Positions 44,991 to 54,437 of a stretch of DNA of 64,000 nucleotides are shown here, piece by piece. The notes below the pieces were generated by a model. That model saw only the letters and a list, made by a program, of their open reading frames with translations. It made no database searches and was not told where the DNA came from. The stretch spans positions 620,001 through 684,000 of the forward strand of contig NZ_AP028878.1 in the NCBI RefSeq assembly GCF_036511935.1, given 5' to 3'. The DNA comes from Marinobacter nanhaiticus D15-8W. Lineage in GTDB: Bacteria > Pseudomonadota > Gammaproteobacteria > Pseudomonadales > Oleiphilaceae. Numbering within the stretch: position 1 is the first letter of the stretch; each line of letters opens with the position of its first letter. The position numbers and the translations under genes are program-made.

Positions 44991-45175
44991 AGCGGGAGCC
45001 CATGTAACGGAAACCATTCCGGGAATGGACAGCTCGGTGGGCGTTTCCGAATCGTCGGCTACATTTCTAGATAACTCGAGCATGTAGCAGATGCTTCAGC
45101 TTCTGAGGCGCCGAAGGTGCCCACGGTCTTGCAGCTCATGCGGAAGGCTCCCGTCTCCCTGTCATGCTGACCGCG
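44991..45175 (+). repeat. dispersed repeat copy B, uninterrupted
   Basis: The intact counterpart of the split copy at 29869-29929 plus 31460-31590, in the same orientation. It contains a possible stem, GCTACAT with ATGTAGC (45059-45088 region), and a GGCGCC-GAA-GGTGCC hairpin. No gene is encoded. The rest of the gap, 45176-45389, shows nothing that I can assign. Confidence 0.85.
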
Positions 45176-45389
45176 ATAAAACTTTGTTGGGCTAAGAGTT
45201 TGGTTGACGCCGGCGGTTGCCAGGGGGCAATCCAGACAGGGGATCGTCAGGGTGTGTCAGTGGATTGGGTTGGCAAGGTCGGTCGGCGACATGATCGCCT
45301 TCATGTGCGTGCCGACCGGTGCCTGAAGATGGGCTGGCCTACGGTAATAGGCCAGGGTTCGAATCGTTCGCTGACAGTTGGCGCCGTGC

Positions 45390-46655
45390 TCAGGCAACGA
45401 CGCCGGATTTGACCAGGTTCTCGATGGTCGCCTGATCCAGCGCCAGGTCTTCTGCGAGTAAGGCGTGGGTGCGATCACCCAGGCGAGGAGGGGCAGATCG
45501 ATAGTTCGCCGGCGTCCCGCTGAATTTTGCCGGGAAGGCGACTGTGGGAATCTCGAAGCCATCGGCCCGCTTCATCGGCACGACCATCTCCCGGGCGATA
45601 ACCTGGGGGTCCTCGAACACTTCCGGAATGGTATTGATCGGCCCACAGGGGACCCCGGCGATCTCAAGCAGGTTGATAATACGCTCGCGGGGGAAATGGG
45701 CGAGGCGCTCCTCGAGCAGGCTTTCCAGTTCGGCTCGGTTTGCGACACGGTCCGCGTTGGTCAGGAATCGAGGATCTTCACCAAGCGCCTTGAGCTCGAG
45801 AACGTCGCAGAGCGAACGGTACTGACGGTCATTGCCGCAGGCGATGATGACATGACCATCCTGCACCGGGTAGGCCCGGTAGGGCACCAGGTTGGGATGG
45901 TTGTTGCCCATTGGCTTTGGCGTGCGTTTGCCCACCAGCCAATTGGAACCCTGGTTGGCCAGCATGGCGACCTGACAGTCGAACAACGAGCAATCGATGT
46001 GCTGGCCTTCGCCAGTCTGTTCGCGACTGGCAATCGCGGCGAGGATCGACGTTGCCGCATACATCCCGGTGAATTCGTCGGTGATCGCAACGCCTGTCTT
46101 GAGCGGCTCGGCACGGCGCTCTTCGGTTTCCGGATGGCCGGTAATGCTCATCAGGCCGCCCATGCCCTGGATCAGGAAGTCGTAGCCGGCCCGGCTGGCG
46201 TAGGGGCCTGTTTGGCCAAAGCCGGTGATGGAGCAATAGACCAGTCGCGGGTTCACCTTTTGCAGGCTGGCGTAGTCGAGGCCATATTTCTTCAGGCCGC
46301 CGACCTTGAAGTTCTCCACCAGGATGTCGGCGGAGCCCGCCAGCTTGCGGATCAGTTCCGCGCCTTCCGGTTTGGAAAAGTCGACGCAGACAGATTCCTT
46401 ATTACGGTTGCAGCATGTGAAATAGGCCGCGTCGGAACCCTCGATGCTGGCGTCTTCGGCCTCGCGGGTCAGGAAGGGAGGGCCCCAGCGTCGAGTGTCA
46501 TCACCGCTGATGCTTTCCACCTTAATGACGCGGGCACCGAGATCCGCAAGGATCTGGGTGGTCCAGGGTCCGGCCAGGATACGGCTCAGGTCGAGAACGG
46601 TCAGGTGGCTCAGCGGGCCGGATGCCGAGGGTTTGGATTCTGAAGATACAGGCAC
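45390..46655 (-). CDS. family III CoA-transferase, probable glutarate CoA-transferase
   Basis: CaiB/BaiF-type CoA-transferase of 421 aa. Family features are LTVLDLSRILAGPWTTQILADLGARVIKVE at the N-terminus, the catalytic Asp region TDEFTGMYAATSILAAI and the C-terminal HALLAEDL. Being next to gcdH it most likely transfers CoA from succinyl-CoA to glutarate, as the homologues adjacent to gcdH do. The start is GTG with GGAGGCG about 9 nt upstream; it begins 91 nt after the gcdH stop and is probably cotranscribed with it. Confidence 0.86.
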   Translation of the reverse strand: MPVSSESKPSASGPLSHLTVLDLSRILAGPWTTQILADLGARVIKVESISGDDTRRWGPPFLTREAEDASIEGSDAAYFTCCNRNKESVCVDFSKPEGAELIRKLAGSADILVENFKVGGLKKYGLDYASLQKVNPRLVYCSITGFGQTGPYASRAGYDFLIQGMGGLMSITGHPETEERRAEPLKTGVAITDEFTGMYAATSILAAIASREQTGEGQHIDCSLFDCQVAMLANQGSNWLVGKRTPKPMGNNHPNLVPYRAYPVQDGHVIIACGNDRQYRSLCDVLELKALGEDPRFLTNADRVANRAELESLLEERLAHFPRERIINLLEIAGVPCGPINTIPEVFEDPQVIAREMVVPMKRADGFEIPTVAFPAKFSGTPANYRSAPPRLGDRTHALLAEDLALDQATIENLVKSGVVA

Positions 46656-46746
46656 GAGTGGATCGCCTCCATCGCATGTGAAGGGAAAGCGGTCTGACCG
46701 GGCAGCTTCAGGCCGACTGCCGGTCAGACGTATAGGGGGAGGGTGG

Positions 46747-47937
46747 TTACGAGCCAGAAAACGCCTGGATGCCGGTCTGGGCGCGACCGAGGATCAGGGC
46801 GTGAACGTCGTGGGTGCCCTCGTAGGTGTTGACGGCTTCCAGGTTCACCATGTGGCGGATGACGCCGTACTCATCGGATACGCCGTTGCCGCCGAGCATG
46901 TCACGGGCGGTACGGGCAATATCCAGTGCCTTGCCACAGGAGTTGCGCTTCATCAGCGAGGTGATTTCCACGGCAGCCTTTTCTTCGTCTTTCAGGCGAC
47001 CGAGACGCAGGCAGCCCTGCAGGCCGAGGGTGATTTCAGTCTGCATGTCCGCCAGTTTCTTCTGGATCAACTGATTGGCGGCCAGCGGGCGACCAAACTG
47101 CTTGCGATCCAATACGTACTGGCGGGCGGCGGTCCAGCAGAATTCGGCGGCACCCAGGGCGCCCCAGGCGATGCCGTAGCGTGCGGAGTTCAGGCAGGTG
47201 AACGGACCGCGCAGGCCGGTGACCTCCGGGAACATGTTCTCTTCCGGCACGAAGACTTCATCCATCACAATCTCGCCGGTAATGGATGCGCGCAGGCTGA
47301 CCTTACCGTGAATGGCGGGCGCGCTCAGGCCCTTCATGCCCTTGTCCAGGATAAAGCCGCGGATCTTGCCGTCTTCGGTTTTAGCCCACACTACGAATAC
47401 ATCGGCGATCGGGCTGTTGGTGATCCAGATCTTGCTGCCGCTCAGCTTGTACCCACCGTCTACTTTCTTGGCGCGGGTTTCCATGCTGCCGGGGTCGGAG
47501 CCGTGGTTGGGTTCGGTCAGGCCGAAGCAGCCAATCCACTCGCCGCTGGCCAGCTTGGGCAGGTACTTCTGCTTCTGCTCTTCGGAGCCGAATTCATTGA
47601 TCGGCACCATGACCAGGGAGGATTGCACGCTCATCATGGAGCGGTAGCCGGAATCGACCCGCTCGACTTCCCGGGCAATCAGGCCGTAGGACACGTAGTT
47701 CAAGCCAGCGCCGCCGTACTGTTCGGGAATCGTGGCGCCCAACAGACCGAGCTCACCCATTTCGCGGAAGATGGCCGGGTCGGTGTTCTCGTTGCGGAAG
47801 GCGTCCAGTATACGGGGCGCCAGTTTGTCCTGTGCATAGCTATAGGCGGTATCGCGCACCATGCGCTCTTCTTCTTCCAGCTGGTCGTCCAGTAGGAGCG
47901 GGCTTAACCAGTCAAATTCGGCTTTGGAGCGGCTCAT
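46747..47937 (-). CDS. gcdH: glutaryl-CoA dehydrogenase
   Basis: FAD-dependent acyl-CoA dehydrogenase of 396 aa that oxidises and decarboxylates glutaryl-CoA to crotonyl-CoA, the final committed step in lysine and glutarate degradation. The C-terminal [20 protein letters not shown] includes the catalytic base Glu and is diagnostic of this subfamily. [16 protein letters not shown] and [18 protein letters not shown] are substrate and FAD segments. Divergent from its LysR regulator with a 208-bp shared region. Confidence 0.94.
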   Translation of the reverse strand: MSRSKAEFDWLSPLLLDDQLEEEERMVRDTAYSYAQDKLAPRILDAFRNENTDPAIFREMGELGLLGATIPEQYGGAGLNYVSYGLIAREVERVDSGYRSMMSVQSSLVMVPINEFGSEEQKQKYLPKLASGEWIGCFGLTEPNHGSDPGSMETRAKKVDGGYKLSGSKIWITNSPIADVFVVWAKTEDGKIRGFILDKGMKGLSAPAIHGKVSLRASITGEIVMDEVFVPEENMFPEVTGLRGPFTCLNSARYGIAWGALGAAEFCWTAARQYVLDRKQFGRPLAANQLIQKKLADMQTEITLGLQGCLRLGRLKDEEKAAVEITSLMKRNSCGKALDIARTARDMLGGNGVSDEYGVIRHMVNLEAVNTYEGTHDVHALILGRAQTGIQAFSGS

Positions 47938-48145
47938 TGTTCGTTAACCTCACATTTAGCGGTGTTGGCGATGTGTCTCAGGATGCGGGAGCACGCAGTA
48001 TTTTTGGTTTAGAGCATGCTAAAGAATCTGTGAGCGTTGACTCAAGCGATAATATTTCATCTCATTGTGCATAAAACTCACTTCAAGAATCTCATTCTCT
48101 CAATAGAGTAGCGTAACAGGTGTCGAGCGCACCGGGAGCACATTC

Positions 48146-49045
48146 ATGCGTCGTAAGGTCCCCAGTACAACCGTTCTGATGGGTTTCGAGGCGGCAGCAC
48201 GCCATGTCAGTTTCACCGAAGCGGCCCAGGAGCTGTCGCTGACCCAGAGCGCTATCTGCCGCCAGATTGCATCGCTGGAAGAATTCCTTGGCGTCAAGTT
48301 GTTCCGCCGCGGTCGCCAGGGCGTGAGGCTCACGGATGCCGGCTACAACTACCATCGCCTGGTGGCGCAGCGGCTCAACGAAATCGAGCGGGATACGCTC
48401 TCGGTCATGGGTAATCATGGCACGGAAAACGCACTTGAGCTGGCGGTTGTGCCCACCTTCGGCACCCGCTGGCTGATCCCGCGACTACGCAAGTTCAAGG
48501 CGCTGCATCCGAACATTACGATCAACATGACCAACAAGACACGGCCTTTCCTGTTCTCGGACACGCCGTTCGACGCCGCGATCTATTTCGGCGACGGCAA
48601 CTGGTCGGGCACCCAGACCACGCTGTTCATGCACGAGCGGCCGGTCCCCGTGTGCAGCCCGGAGCTAATCGCGCCGGATACCGCCCTGACCTGTGAGGAC
48701 ATCACGAACTATCCCCTGCTGCAGCAGACCACGCGTCCCTACGCCTGGCGCGAATGGTTCCGGTCATTGGATATGCGGGTGGAGCGGGATATGTCCGGGC
48801 CGCGTTATGAACTCTTCACCATGCTGGCGGAGGCGGCCACCCACGGCATGGGCATTGCGCTGGTGCCGCCATTCCTGATCGAGCGTGAACTGGCTTCCGG
48901 GCAGCTGATTGTTCCGGTTTCGCACAGTTTCCAGAATCGCGGCGGTTACTACTTCGTACTGCCCGATCACCGAAAGGACGACGAGGTAGTGAATCTGTTC
49001 AGGCAATGGGTATTGGGTGAAGGGGAGCTTGAGGTGGCGGCGTAA
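48146..49045 (+). CDS. gcdR: LysR-family regulator, GcdR-like
   Basis: A 299-aa LysR regulator. The HTH is in GFEAAARHVSFTEAAQELSLTQSAICRQIASLEEFLGVKLF (residues about 9-50); the effector domain has ELAVVPTFGTRWLIPRLRKF and the GcvA-like ending. It is divergent from gcdH and its CoA-transferase partner, the usual position of GcdR, and is expected to activate them in response to glutarate. Confidence 0.87.
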   Translation: MRRKVPSTTVLMGFEAAARHVSFTEAAQELSLTQSAICRQIASLEEFLGVKLFRRGRQGVRLTDAGYNYHRLVAQRLNEIERDTLSVMGNHGTENALELAVVPTFGTRWLIPRLRKFKALHPNITINMTNKTRPFLFSDTPFDAAIYFGDGNWSGTQTTLFMHERPVPVCSPELIAPDTALTCEDITNYPLLQQTTRPYAWREWFRSLDMRVERDMSGPRYELFTMLAEAATHGMGIALVPPFLIERELASGQLIVPVSHSFQNRGGYYFVLPDHRKDDEVVNLFRQWVLGEGELEVAA

Positions 49046-49235
49046 CGATCATCGACGCCACCGGTTAATGGCGGGCCCCTGTTTCAGGTAGGAAGGCGCC
49101 TTAAGTTGAGTGTCGTCATGATTCATGGTTCTGGCGCCGCGCTTTACCGCGTAGGCTCGGCAATAGTGCTTGCCTAGTTTAATTTAATCTCTCCATAGCC
49201 AATAGGCTTACCCGGAATGAGGTTCCATCACACCC

Positions 49236-50453
49236 TTGAGTAACCCGCTAAAAGAAGCTCTACACACCGATAACGGAGCGCGCAGCGACAACCGGCTCAA
49301 CTTTCGCCTTATCTGCATCGCAATGACGGCGGCGTTCGTGGCGCAGGCCATGTTGCTCGTCGCAATCCCGGTCTACGCGCTGGACCTGGACGCCTCGCCG
49401 CTGGAGCTGGGAGCCATCTTCGCCGCGCCGGCAGTATTGCCGTTATTCTTCGCCATTCCCATGGGTGGCTTCGTCACCCGCCGGGGTGGGCGTTTATCCA
49501 TTATTGTGGGCGCGTTGATCGCGGCGTTGGGCGTCTGCCTCATCCTGCTCTTCCCCTCGATCATTGGTCTGTTCGCGGCCCAATTACTGATCGGCATTGC
49601 CCAAATGCAGATGGTGCTTGCGGCGCAGACTGTGGTTTCTAGCCTGGGCACCGGCAAGACGCTGGAGAACTATTTCGGTTGGTATACCACCTGGCTGTCC
49701 GGCGGCCAGGTGCTTGGCCCGCTACTCGCCGGCGGATTGATCGACCTCTATGGCACGCCAGAGCCGGCGTTCTATGCCATGGTGCTCTTGTCCCTGATCG
49801 GTGCCTTCCTGGCGCTGGGACTGGTCGGTGATGCCCGGCAGGGTCGAACCACCAACCGTGCCGTCAGTGGCTTCCGCGCCCAGGGTCGACTGCTGAAAAC
49901 CAGTCGCGGCGTACAGGTCTCCATCGCCGTTACCATGGCCGCCATGTTTGCCCTTACGGCTCACGGCAGTTACCTGCCGGTCTACCTGGACGGCCTGGGC
50001 ATGGGGGCTTCCACCATTGGCGTTCTGGTGAGTCTGCGCGCGATCGCGTCCATGCTCGTGCGGCCTTTCACCAGCCGCATCATCTCCATTCTCGGCGGGC
50101 GGGAAACCACCGTTCTTGTCTCCGTCGCGGCTATGACGGTTGGTCTGGCGTTCACCGGTAGCGTCCATACCGTTGTCATTCTCGGCATTCTCTCCGCTTT
50201 GGTCGGTATCGGGGCCGGCCTCTCACAGCCGTTGTCTATGGTCCTGCTGGCCGAGAGCGTAAACAGCGAGCAACGTTCCGGCGCGCTGGGTATGCGGCTG
50301 ATGGGGAACAGGGCAGTGAAGCTGGTTGCGCCGTTGGTATTCGGCGCGGTGTTTGCCGCTGCCGGGTTTGGTGTGGCGTTTATGGTGGGCGGTGTGATCG
50401 TGGGTGTTTGTGGGGTTTTGTTGTTTTGGATCGTGCGGCGGTTGGGAGTGTAG
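49236..50453 (+). CDS. MFS transporter of unknown substrate
   Basis: A 405-aa, 12-helix major facilitator. Between helices 2 and 3 lies GGFVTRRGGRLSI, the family loop motif; helices 7-12 include VSLRAIASMLVRPFTSRIISILGGRE. The start as given is TTG 49236 with GAGG 13 nt upstream; the next in-frame ATG at 49323 would cut into the first helix, so TTG is preferred. It stands alone between gcdR and the AbiE pair. Confidence 0.78.
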   Translation: MSNPLKEALHTDNGARSDNRLNFRLICIAMTAAFVAQAMLLVAIPVYALDLDASPLELGAIFAAPAVLPLFFAIPMGGFVTRRGGRLSIIVGALIAALGVCLILLFPSIIGLFAAQLLIGIAQMQMVLAAQTVVSSLGTGKTLENYFGWYTTWLSGGQVLGPLLAGGLIDLYGTPEPAFYAMVLLSLIGAFLALGLVGDARQGRTTNRAVSGFRAQGRLLKTSRGVQVSIAVTMAAMFALTAHGSYLPVYLDGLGMGASTIGVLVSLRAIASMLVRPFTSRIISILGGRETTVLVSVAAMTVGLAFTGSVHTVVILGILSALVGIGAGLSQPLSMVLLAESVNSEQRSGALGMRLMGNRAVKLVAPLVFGAVFAAAGFGVAFMVGGVIVGVCGVLLFWIVRRLGV

Positions 50454-50472
50454 TTTTGTGCGAGGCGGGCAG

Positions 50473-50493
50473 CTTGTAAGAATTATTTACAAG
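50473..50493. repeat. small inverted repeat after MFS gene
   Basis: CTTGTAA and TTACAAG separated by 7 nt, 20 bp after the MFS stop, without a T-tract. Function unclear. Confidence 0.4.
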
Positions 50494-50574
50494 TAGAAGT
50501 AGAGCGCTGCCGATAGGTCAGTGTCGTCTATGGGGGAGGAGGCTCAAAGCGGGCTTTGTTCATTAAATTGGCTT

Positions 50575-50591
50575 GTTCATTATTAATGAAC
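50575..50591. promoter_or_regulatory. 17-bp palindrome, probable AbiE autoregulatory operator
   Basis: GTTCATTATTAATGAAC is a perfect palindrome 34 bp upstream of the antitoxin start, with a half-copy TTGTTCATTAA about 18 bp before it. AbiEi antitoxins bind inverted repeats in their own promoter, so this is the likely operator. Confidence 0.75.
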
Positions 50592-50625
50592 GCTGCTATT
50601 CTGTGAACAAGCTTGGAGATACGCT

Positions 50626-51687
50626 ATGGAAAACCCGAACGCAGAGGTCGATCTGCTGGAACAAGCGCTTAACGTATTCAATCGTGAAACCGGATTAAAC
50701 TTCGAGTGCGATGGCAAGACGTCTACTGGACGCGATATCGGTGTCGACGCCTTATTAACTCTGCGTCCCCAGAATATCCAATACAATGCGCAACTGAAAC
50801 GCTGGGCCCAGCAGGCGAATACCGGCGCACTTATCGCTCAGTTGAACAAGCTGCCTGAACCTTCTCTCCTTGTCGCAGATTTTATTAACCCCAATATGGC
50901 CGACCGCCTGCGCGAGTCCGGGGTTCAGTTTATCGACGCCGCCGGGAACACCTACCTTAATGGCAATGGTCTCCATATTTTTATCAAAGGCCATCGCCCC
51001 TTAAGCGCTCTTTCCATGTCCCCAAAAGCGACGCGGGCCTTTAACGCTTCAGGGCTCAAGCTGGTTCTCTGCTTCCTGGTCGATCCTGATCTCGTAGGAC
51101 AGACCTACAGAGCGATTGCAGCCGCTGCTGGCGTATCGCTTGGCACCATTGGATGGGTTATTAATGACTTGAAGGCGCAGGGTTACATTGGCGAACGGGG
51201 AAAAACCAAAGAGCGGCGACTCAAGCGGCCACTCGCTTTGTTGGATCGTTGGGTAGAGGGTTACCCCGAAATTCTTCTGCCGAGCATGGAGCTGGGCTGG
51301 TTCCAAACGCCTTACCAATTTCCGTGGAAAGAGATCCAGGCATCGGAGTTTGGAGGACGCTGGAGCGGAGAAGTCGGCGCTTACCTCTTCGATCCTTATC
51401 TATCGCCAGCGCGGGGAAAACTCTACCTCCCTCGAGAACGCCTGAAGGATGTGGTGTTGCGGCATCGCCTACGGAAAAAGAGCGACGGCTTACAGGGTGA
51501 ATCGGACACCATCTGCATCGTAGAGAAGTTCTGGCATCTCACCGGCCAGTCTGCTTGCTCGAACAACCCTGAAGTGGCGCCAGATATTCTGGTCTACGCC
51601 GATCTTGTCGCCACTGGAGATCCTCGCAACCTGGAATCTGCGGAGCGCCTGTATGGCCGAATTAAAGATCGACTCGAGCGCGATTGA
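50626..51687 (+). CDS. AbiEi-like antitoxin/transcriptional regulator
   Basis: A 353-aa protein of the type IV antitoxin AbiEi kind. A central winged HTH is visible (LVGQTYRAIAAAAGVSLGTIGWVINDLKAQGYI, about residues 160-195), with an N-terminal region (ALNVFNRETGLNFEC...DIGVDALLTL) reminiscent of restriction-endonuclease-like folds found in some members. The gene runs into the toxin gene with a 35-nt overlap. It probably represses its own operon and counters the toxin. Confidence 0.75.
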   Translation: MENPNAEVDLLEQALNVFNRETGLNFECDGKTSTGRDIGVDALLTLRPQNIQYNAQLKRWAQQANTGALIAQLNKLPEPSLLVADFINPNMADRLRESGVQFIDAAGNTYLNGNGLHIFIKGHRPLSALSMSPKATRAFNASGLKLVLCFLVDPDLVGQTYRAIAAAAGVSLGTIGWVINDLKAQGYIGERGKTKERRLKRPLALLDRWVEGYPEILLPSMELGWFQTPYQFPWKEIQASEFGGRWSGEVGAYLFDPYLSPARGKLYLPRERLKDVVLRHRLRKKSDGLQGESDTICIVEKFWHLTGQSACSNNPEVAPDILVYADLVATGDPRNLESAERLYGRIKDRLERD

Positions 51688-52477
51688 TCCGATTCAACGA
51701 AGAACGTATGAAGCTATTGTTCGGGTTGCCTCTGAGAAACAGGTGCCATTTATTATTGTGGGCGCATCGGCCAGGGATCTTGTGATGCACCATGGCTATG
51801 GGGCACAGATTCAGAGGGCTACGCGAGATATCGACTTGGCGGTTCAAGTCGAGGATTGGGAGTCTTTCGATGCCATAAAGACAAGTCTGATCGCTAGCGG
51901 CTATCGGGAAACGAAGATCGCCCACCGATTGGTCGACGAGCACAATATGCCATTGGATATTATTCCCTTTGGGCCGCTCGCGGGTGCCGGTGCCAGGATC
52001 GAGTGGCCGGATGAAGATCGCCACATGGGGGTGATGGGTTTTACGGAAGCACTGGCATCCGCTGATCTTGTCATCGTTGGCGGTCAACCGCCGCTTGATG
52101 TGCCTGTTGCCAGCCCGGTTGGGCTAGCCCTTCTTAAGTTGGTGTCTTGGTCTGAGAGGGAACCTCAAGTTCGACGGAAAGATGCTGCGGACTTTTTCTA
52201 CCTGCTCCACAACTATGAAAATATTCCGGCAATCACCGACCGGCTGTATGGCGAGCACGCGGATATCCTCGAGAAATATGGCTGGGATACCCGTATGGCG
52301 GCGGCTCATGTGTTGGGAGCAGATGTTGCGAGGGCGGCTGAGATCCAAACGCTTTTGTTTCTCAAATCTTTACTTTATGGAGGCTCAGTTGAAAGGCTTT
52401 GTGCCGACGCAGGCGCTGCTTCTAACGATGTGATTCAGGCATTGGTAAGCGCGTTTCGAATGGGTATGCAGGCCTAG
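51653..52477 (+). CDS. AbiEii-type nucleotidyltransferase toxin
   Basis: A 274-aa nucleotidyltransferase-like protein. The active-site pattern is VGASARDLVMHHG followed by RDIDLAVQV, the G-[SA]-x-x-R-D...D-x-D arrangement of AbiEii/MenT toxins, which modify tRNA ends or use GTP (family knowledge). LVDEHNMPLDIIPFG supplies a third acidic residue. ATG 51653 is internal to the antitoxin gene; the frame is open earlier without similarity. With the preceding gene it forms a phage-defence toxin-antitoxin pair. Confidence 0.8.
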   Translation: MAELKIDSSAIDPIQRRTYEAIVRVASEKQVPFIIVGASARDLVMHHGYGAQIQRATRDIDLAVQVEDWESFDAIKTSLIASGYRETKIAHRLVDEHNMPLDIIPFGPLAGAGARIEWPDEDRHMGVMGFTEALASADLVIVGGQPPLDVPVASPVGLALLKLVSWSEREPQVRRKDAADFFYLLHNYENIPAITDRLYGEHADILEKYGWDTRMAAAHVLGADVARAAEIQTLLFLKSLLYGGSVERLCADAGAASNDVIQALVSAFRMGMQA

Positions 52478-52714
52478 CTTCCTTACGCTGACGAGCTCGT
52501 GGTCACCCCCACTCTGCGTTGGGTGGCCCACGCCCTCGGACTAAGCCAGAAAGTATGAGGTTTCACGAAGAAAGCAGAGGCAATTGGAGCCGGATTTTTC
52601 CAATTCTGGCCGAGCCTAATATGGGAGTAGGGTCAAGCAACGAACATTACTAGGGAGCAGCTGGATTAAATGCTGGGGGCAGGTCACTCATCTGCCATCG
52701 AGCAAATCAAAGTT

Positions 52715-52755
52715 CCATAAAAAAAGCCCCGCACGTGGCGGGGCTTTTTTTATGG
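52715..52755 (-). terminator. tRNA-Arg terminator, 18-bp perfect stem
   Basis: CCATAAAAAAAGCCCCGC and its exact complement flank a short loop, giving A- and T-runs on both sides, so it could work in either direction; it follows the tRNA by 5 nt. The preceding 52478-52714 shows no gene. Confidence 0.9.
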
Positions 52756-52759
52756 AATA

Positions 52760-52836
52760 TGGCGCGCCCGATAGGATTCGAACCTATGACCTTTGCCTCC
52801 GGAGGGCAACGCTCTATCCAGCTGAGCTACGGGCGC
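52760..52836 (-). tRNA. tRNA-Arg (anticodon CCG)
   Basis: 77 nt including an encoded CCA. The acceptor GCGCCCG pairs with CGGGCGC, the D-arm is GCTCAGCTGGATAGAGC, the anticodon stem-loop TTGCC-CTCCGGA-GGCAA has anticodon CCG, and the T-loop is GGTTCGAATCC. All arms pair, so the gene should be functional. Confidence 0.95.
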
Positions 52837-52996
52837 AAATAAACTTGTTCATACTTCCGAACTGAAAAAGTTCGACTCAACTTGCGGTGCACTGGCTAGA
52901 GCGTAACACGCTCCCCTTCGGGTCCAGTCCGCCGCGTTGCATCGCGACGGCCGCTCCAGCGGGCGAAAGCTACGCTTCCGCTTTATCCGCTTCCGC

Positions 52997-53016
52997 CCAG
53001 CTGAGCTACGGGCGCA
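52997..53016 (-). repeat. 20-bp duplicate of the tRNA-Arg 5' end
   Basis: CCAGCTGAGCTACGGGCGCA repeats 52818-52837 exactly, in the same orientation, 179 bp upstream of the tRNA. The sequence between the copies (52838-52996) holds no gene and no second tRNA body. It is a tRNA fragment: the scar of an insertion or duplication. Confidence 0.8.
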
Positions 53017-53164
53017 GAATCGGGCACGTGGCGCCAAATTCGAGTGCGCAATCTTACGTGCGAGTCGACGTTCTGTCCAGTCTTCTCATTGGTGCGTCCG
53101 TATACACAGTACTGGTTATCCGTTACACAAACTTCACTCAAAGGGGTTGCATTTACATTCGCGA

Positions 53165-53182
53165 ATAACAATAATTATCATC
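53165..53182. promoter_or_regulatory. Fur-box-like site upstream of bfd
   Basis: ATAACAATAATTATCATC resembles the Fur consensus GATAATGATAATCATTATC on its reverse strand, about 35 bp before the bfd start. It fits iron-repressed expression of Bfd, which releases iron from bacterioferritin under starvation. Confidence 0.65.
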
Positions 53183-53213
53183 AACATTGATCACGGCTAT
53201 GAGACTTATCTTT

Positions 53214-53420
53214 ATGTACGTATGCCTTTGTCATGGGGTGACCGACCGCCAGATTCGCCAGGCAGCCGAGGAAGGATGTCGCTCCATGCGTCAATTGGGT
53301 AAGGAGATGGGTGTTGGCCGTCAATGTGGCCGTTGTGCTTCTACGGCACGTGAGATCTTGCGTGAGTGTCAGACTGAAGAATACATGACGCTTGCCGGCA
53401 TGCTTGCCCAACCCGCCTGA
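53214..53420 (+). CDS. bfd: bacterioferritin-associated ferredoxin
   Basis: A 68-aa 2Fe-2S protein that delivers electrons to bacterioferritin for iron release. The four ligands appear in MYVCLCHGVTD and CGRCASTAREIL. ATG 53214 begins exactly at the family N-terminus; ATGs at 53187 and 53199 are open but add atypical residues. It precedes bfr by 154 bp and has its own Fur-like site. Confidence 0.92.
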   Translation: MYVCLCHGVTDRQIRQAAEEGCRSMRQLGKEMGVGRQCGRCASTAREILRECQTEEYMTLAGMLAQPA

Positions 53421-53574
53421 TCGTTATTCCCGCGCAGGTCGCCTTTACTGAATGACGCGCTTACTGCGTCTTACTCACTGATATCACTGCGAATCATTTT
53501 CCGCTGCGATTTTTTATTGCGGGAAATGGGTCTATCCTACTGTTTTCCATGCATCAGGATAGGAGTTCGCTGCC

Positions 53575-54054
53575 ATGAAAGGTGATAAGAAGGTCATTCA
53601 GTACCTCAACAAGGTACTCGCCAACGAACTGACGGCGATTAACCAGTACTTTCTCCACTCGCGGATGTACAAGGACTGGGGAATTACTCACCTGGCCGCG
53701 AAGGAATACGAAGAATCCATCGATGAGATGAAGCACGCCGATCAGCTGATCGAGCGCATCCTTTTCCTCGAAGGGCTGCCGAATCTGCAGGATCTGAACA
53801 AGCTGCTGATTGGCGAGGATGTCCAGGAGATGATCGAATGCGATCTGAAACTGGAGCATGCTGCCCACAAAGATCTAAAGGAAGCCATCACGCACTGCGA
53901 GCAGGTCAACGATTACACCAGCCGGGCGCTGTTCCGCAGCATCCTCGATAGCGAGGAAGATCATATCGACTGGCTCGAAACCCAGCTCGACATGATCGGC
54001 AAGATGGGTATCCAGAATTACGTTCAGCTGCAGAGCGGCCACGCTGACGGCTGA
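53575..54054 (+). CDS. bfr: bacterioferritin
   Basis: A 159-aa iron-storage protein forming 24-mer shells. All ferroxidase ligands are visible: Glu18, Glu51, His54, Glu94, Glu127 and His130. The haem ligand Met52 (DEMKHAD) is present, so it is a haem-binding Bfr rather than a plain ferritin. GGAT/GGAG lies upstream. It is oriented like bfd, its redox partner. Confidence 0.95.
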   Translation: MKGDKKVIQYLNKVLANELTAINQYFLHSRMYKDWGITHLAAKEYEESIDEMKHADQLIERILFLEGLPNLQDLNKLLIGEDVQEMIECDLKLEHAAHKDLKEAITHCEQVNDYTSRALFRSILDSEEDHIDWLETQLDMIGKMGIQNYVQLQSGHADG

Positions 54055-54061
54055 ATGATTA

Positions 54062-54088
54062 CAGGTGCCGGCGTTCTGCCGGTACCTG
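54062..54088 (+). terminator. terminator-like hairpin after bfr
   Basis: CAGGTGCCGGC and GCCGGTACCTG, an 11-bp stem with one mismatch, followed by a short T-run. The rest of the 383-bp gap to manC (54089-54437) shows a GCCTG/CAGGC hairpin near 54260 but no gene or assignable promoter. Confidence 0.6.
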
Positions 54089-54437
54089 ATTTCCCTTCCT
54101 GCTCGGCAACACTTGCCTGATTCCCGGGTTCTTTTGGGGCATTTGCTCCGCCGTTGTGCTTTACTCCCGCCTACATTCCGTTCGCCGGCGCATTGCCCGC
54201 ACTTTATCTCTTTTTAATCTTCCGCCAGGTCCTTGAATTCCTGTGTATTATCGCCGGAGCCTGTGGCTGCGGAGCAGGCTTTCAGCACCCAGGGGCATGG
54301 ATATTGAATCTTCCCCGAGGTGGGGGACTCCGCTGTGTCATATTCCCCAGGCAGTATCATTCGACGTATAGCGCTCGCTGTAGTCGGGAGGCATCCAAGG
54401 ACGCGTCTCAGGCGGGGCTTTCAGGGAGGACATTTCC

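Noticed and set aside
45350..45380. tRNA T-arm-like string GGTTCGAATC
   Set aside because: No acceptor, D or anticodon arms can be built around it.
46444..47895. 483-aa open frame opposite gcdH and the CoA-transferase
   Set aside because: Antisense shadow covering parts of two well-identified genes.
52937..53016. a second tRNA gene next to tRNA-Arg
   Set aside because: Only the first 20 nt of the tRNA are repeated; no anticodon or T-arm follows.
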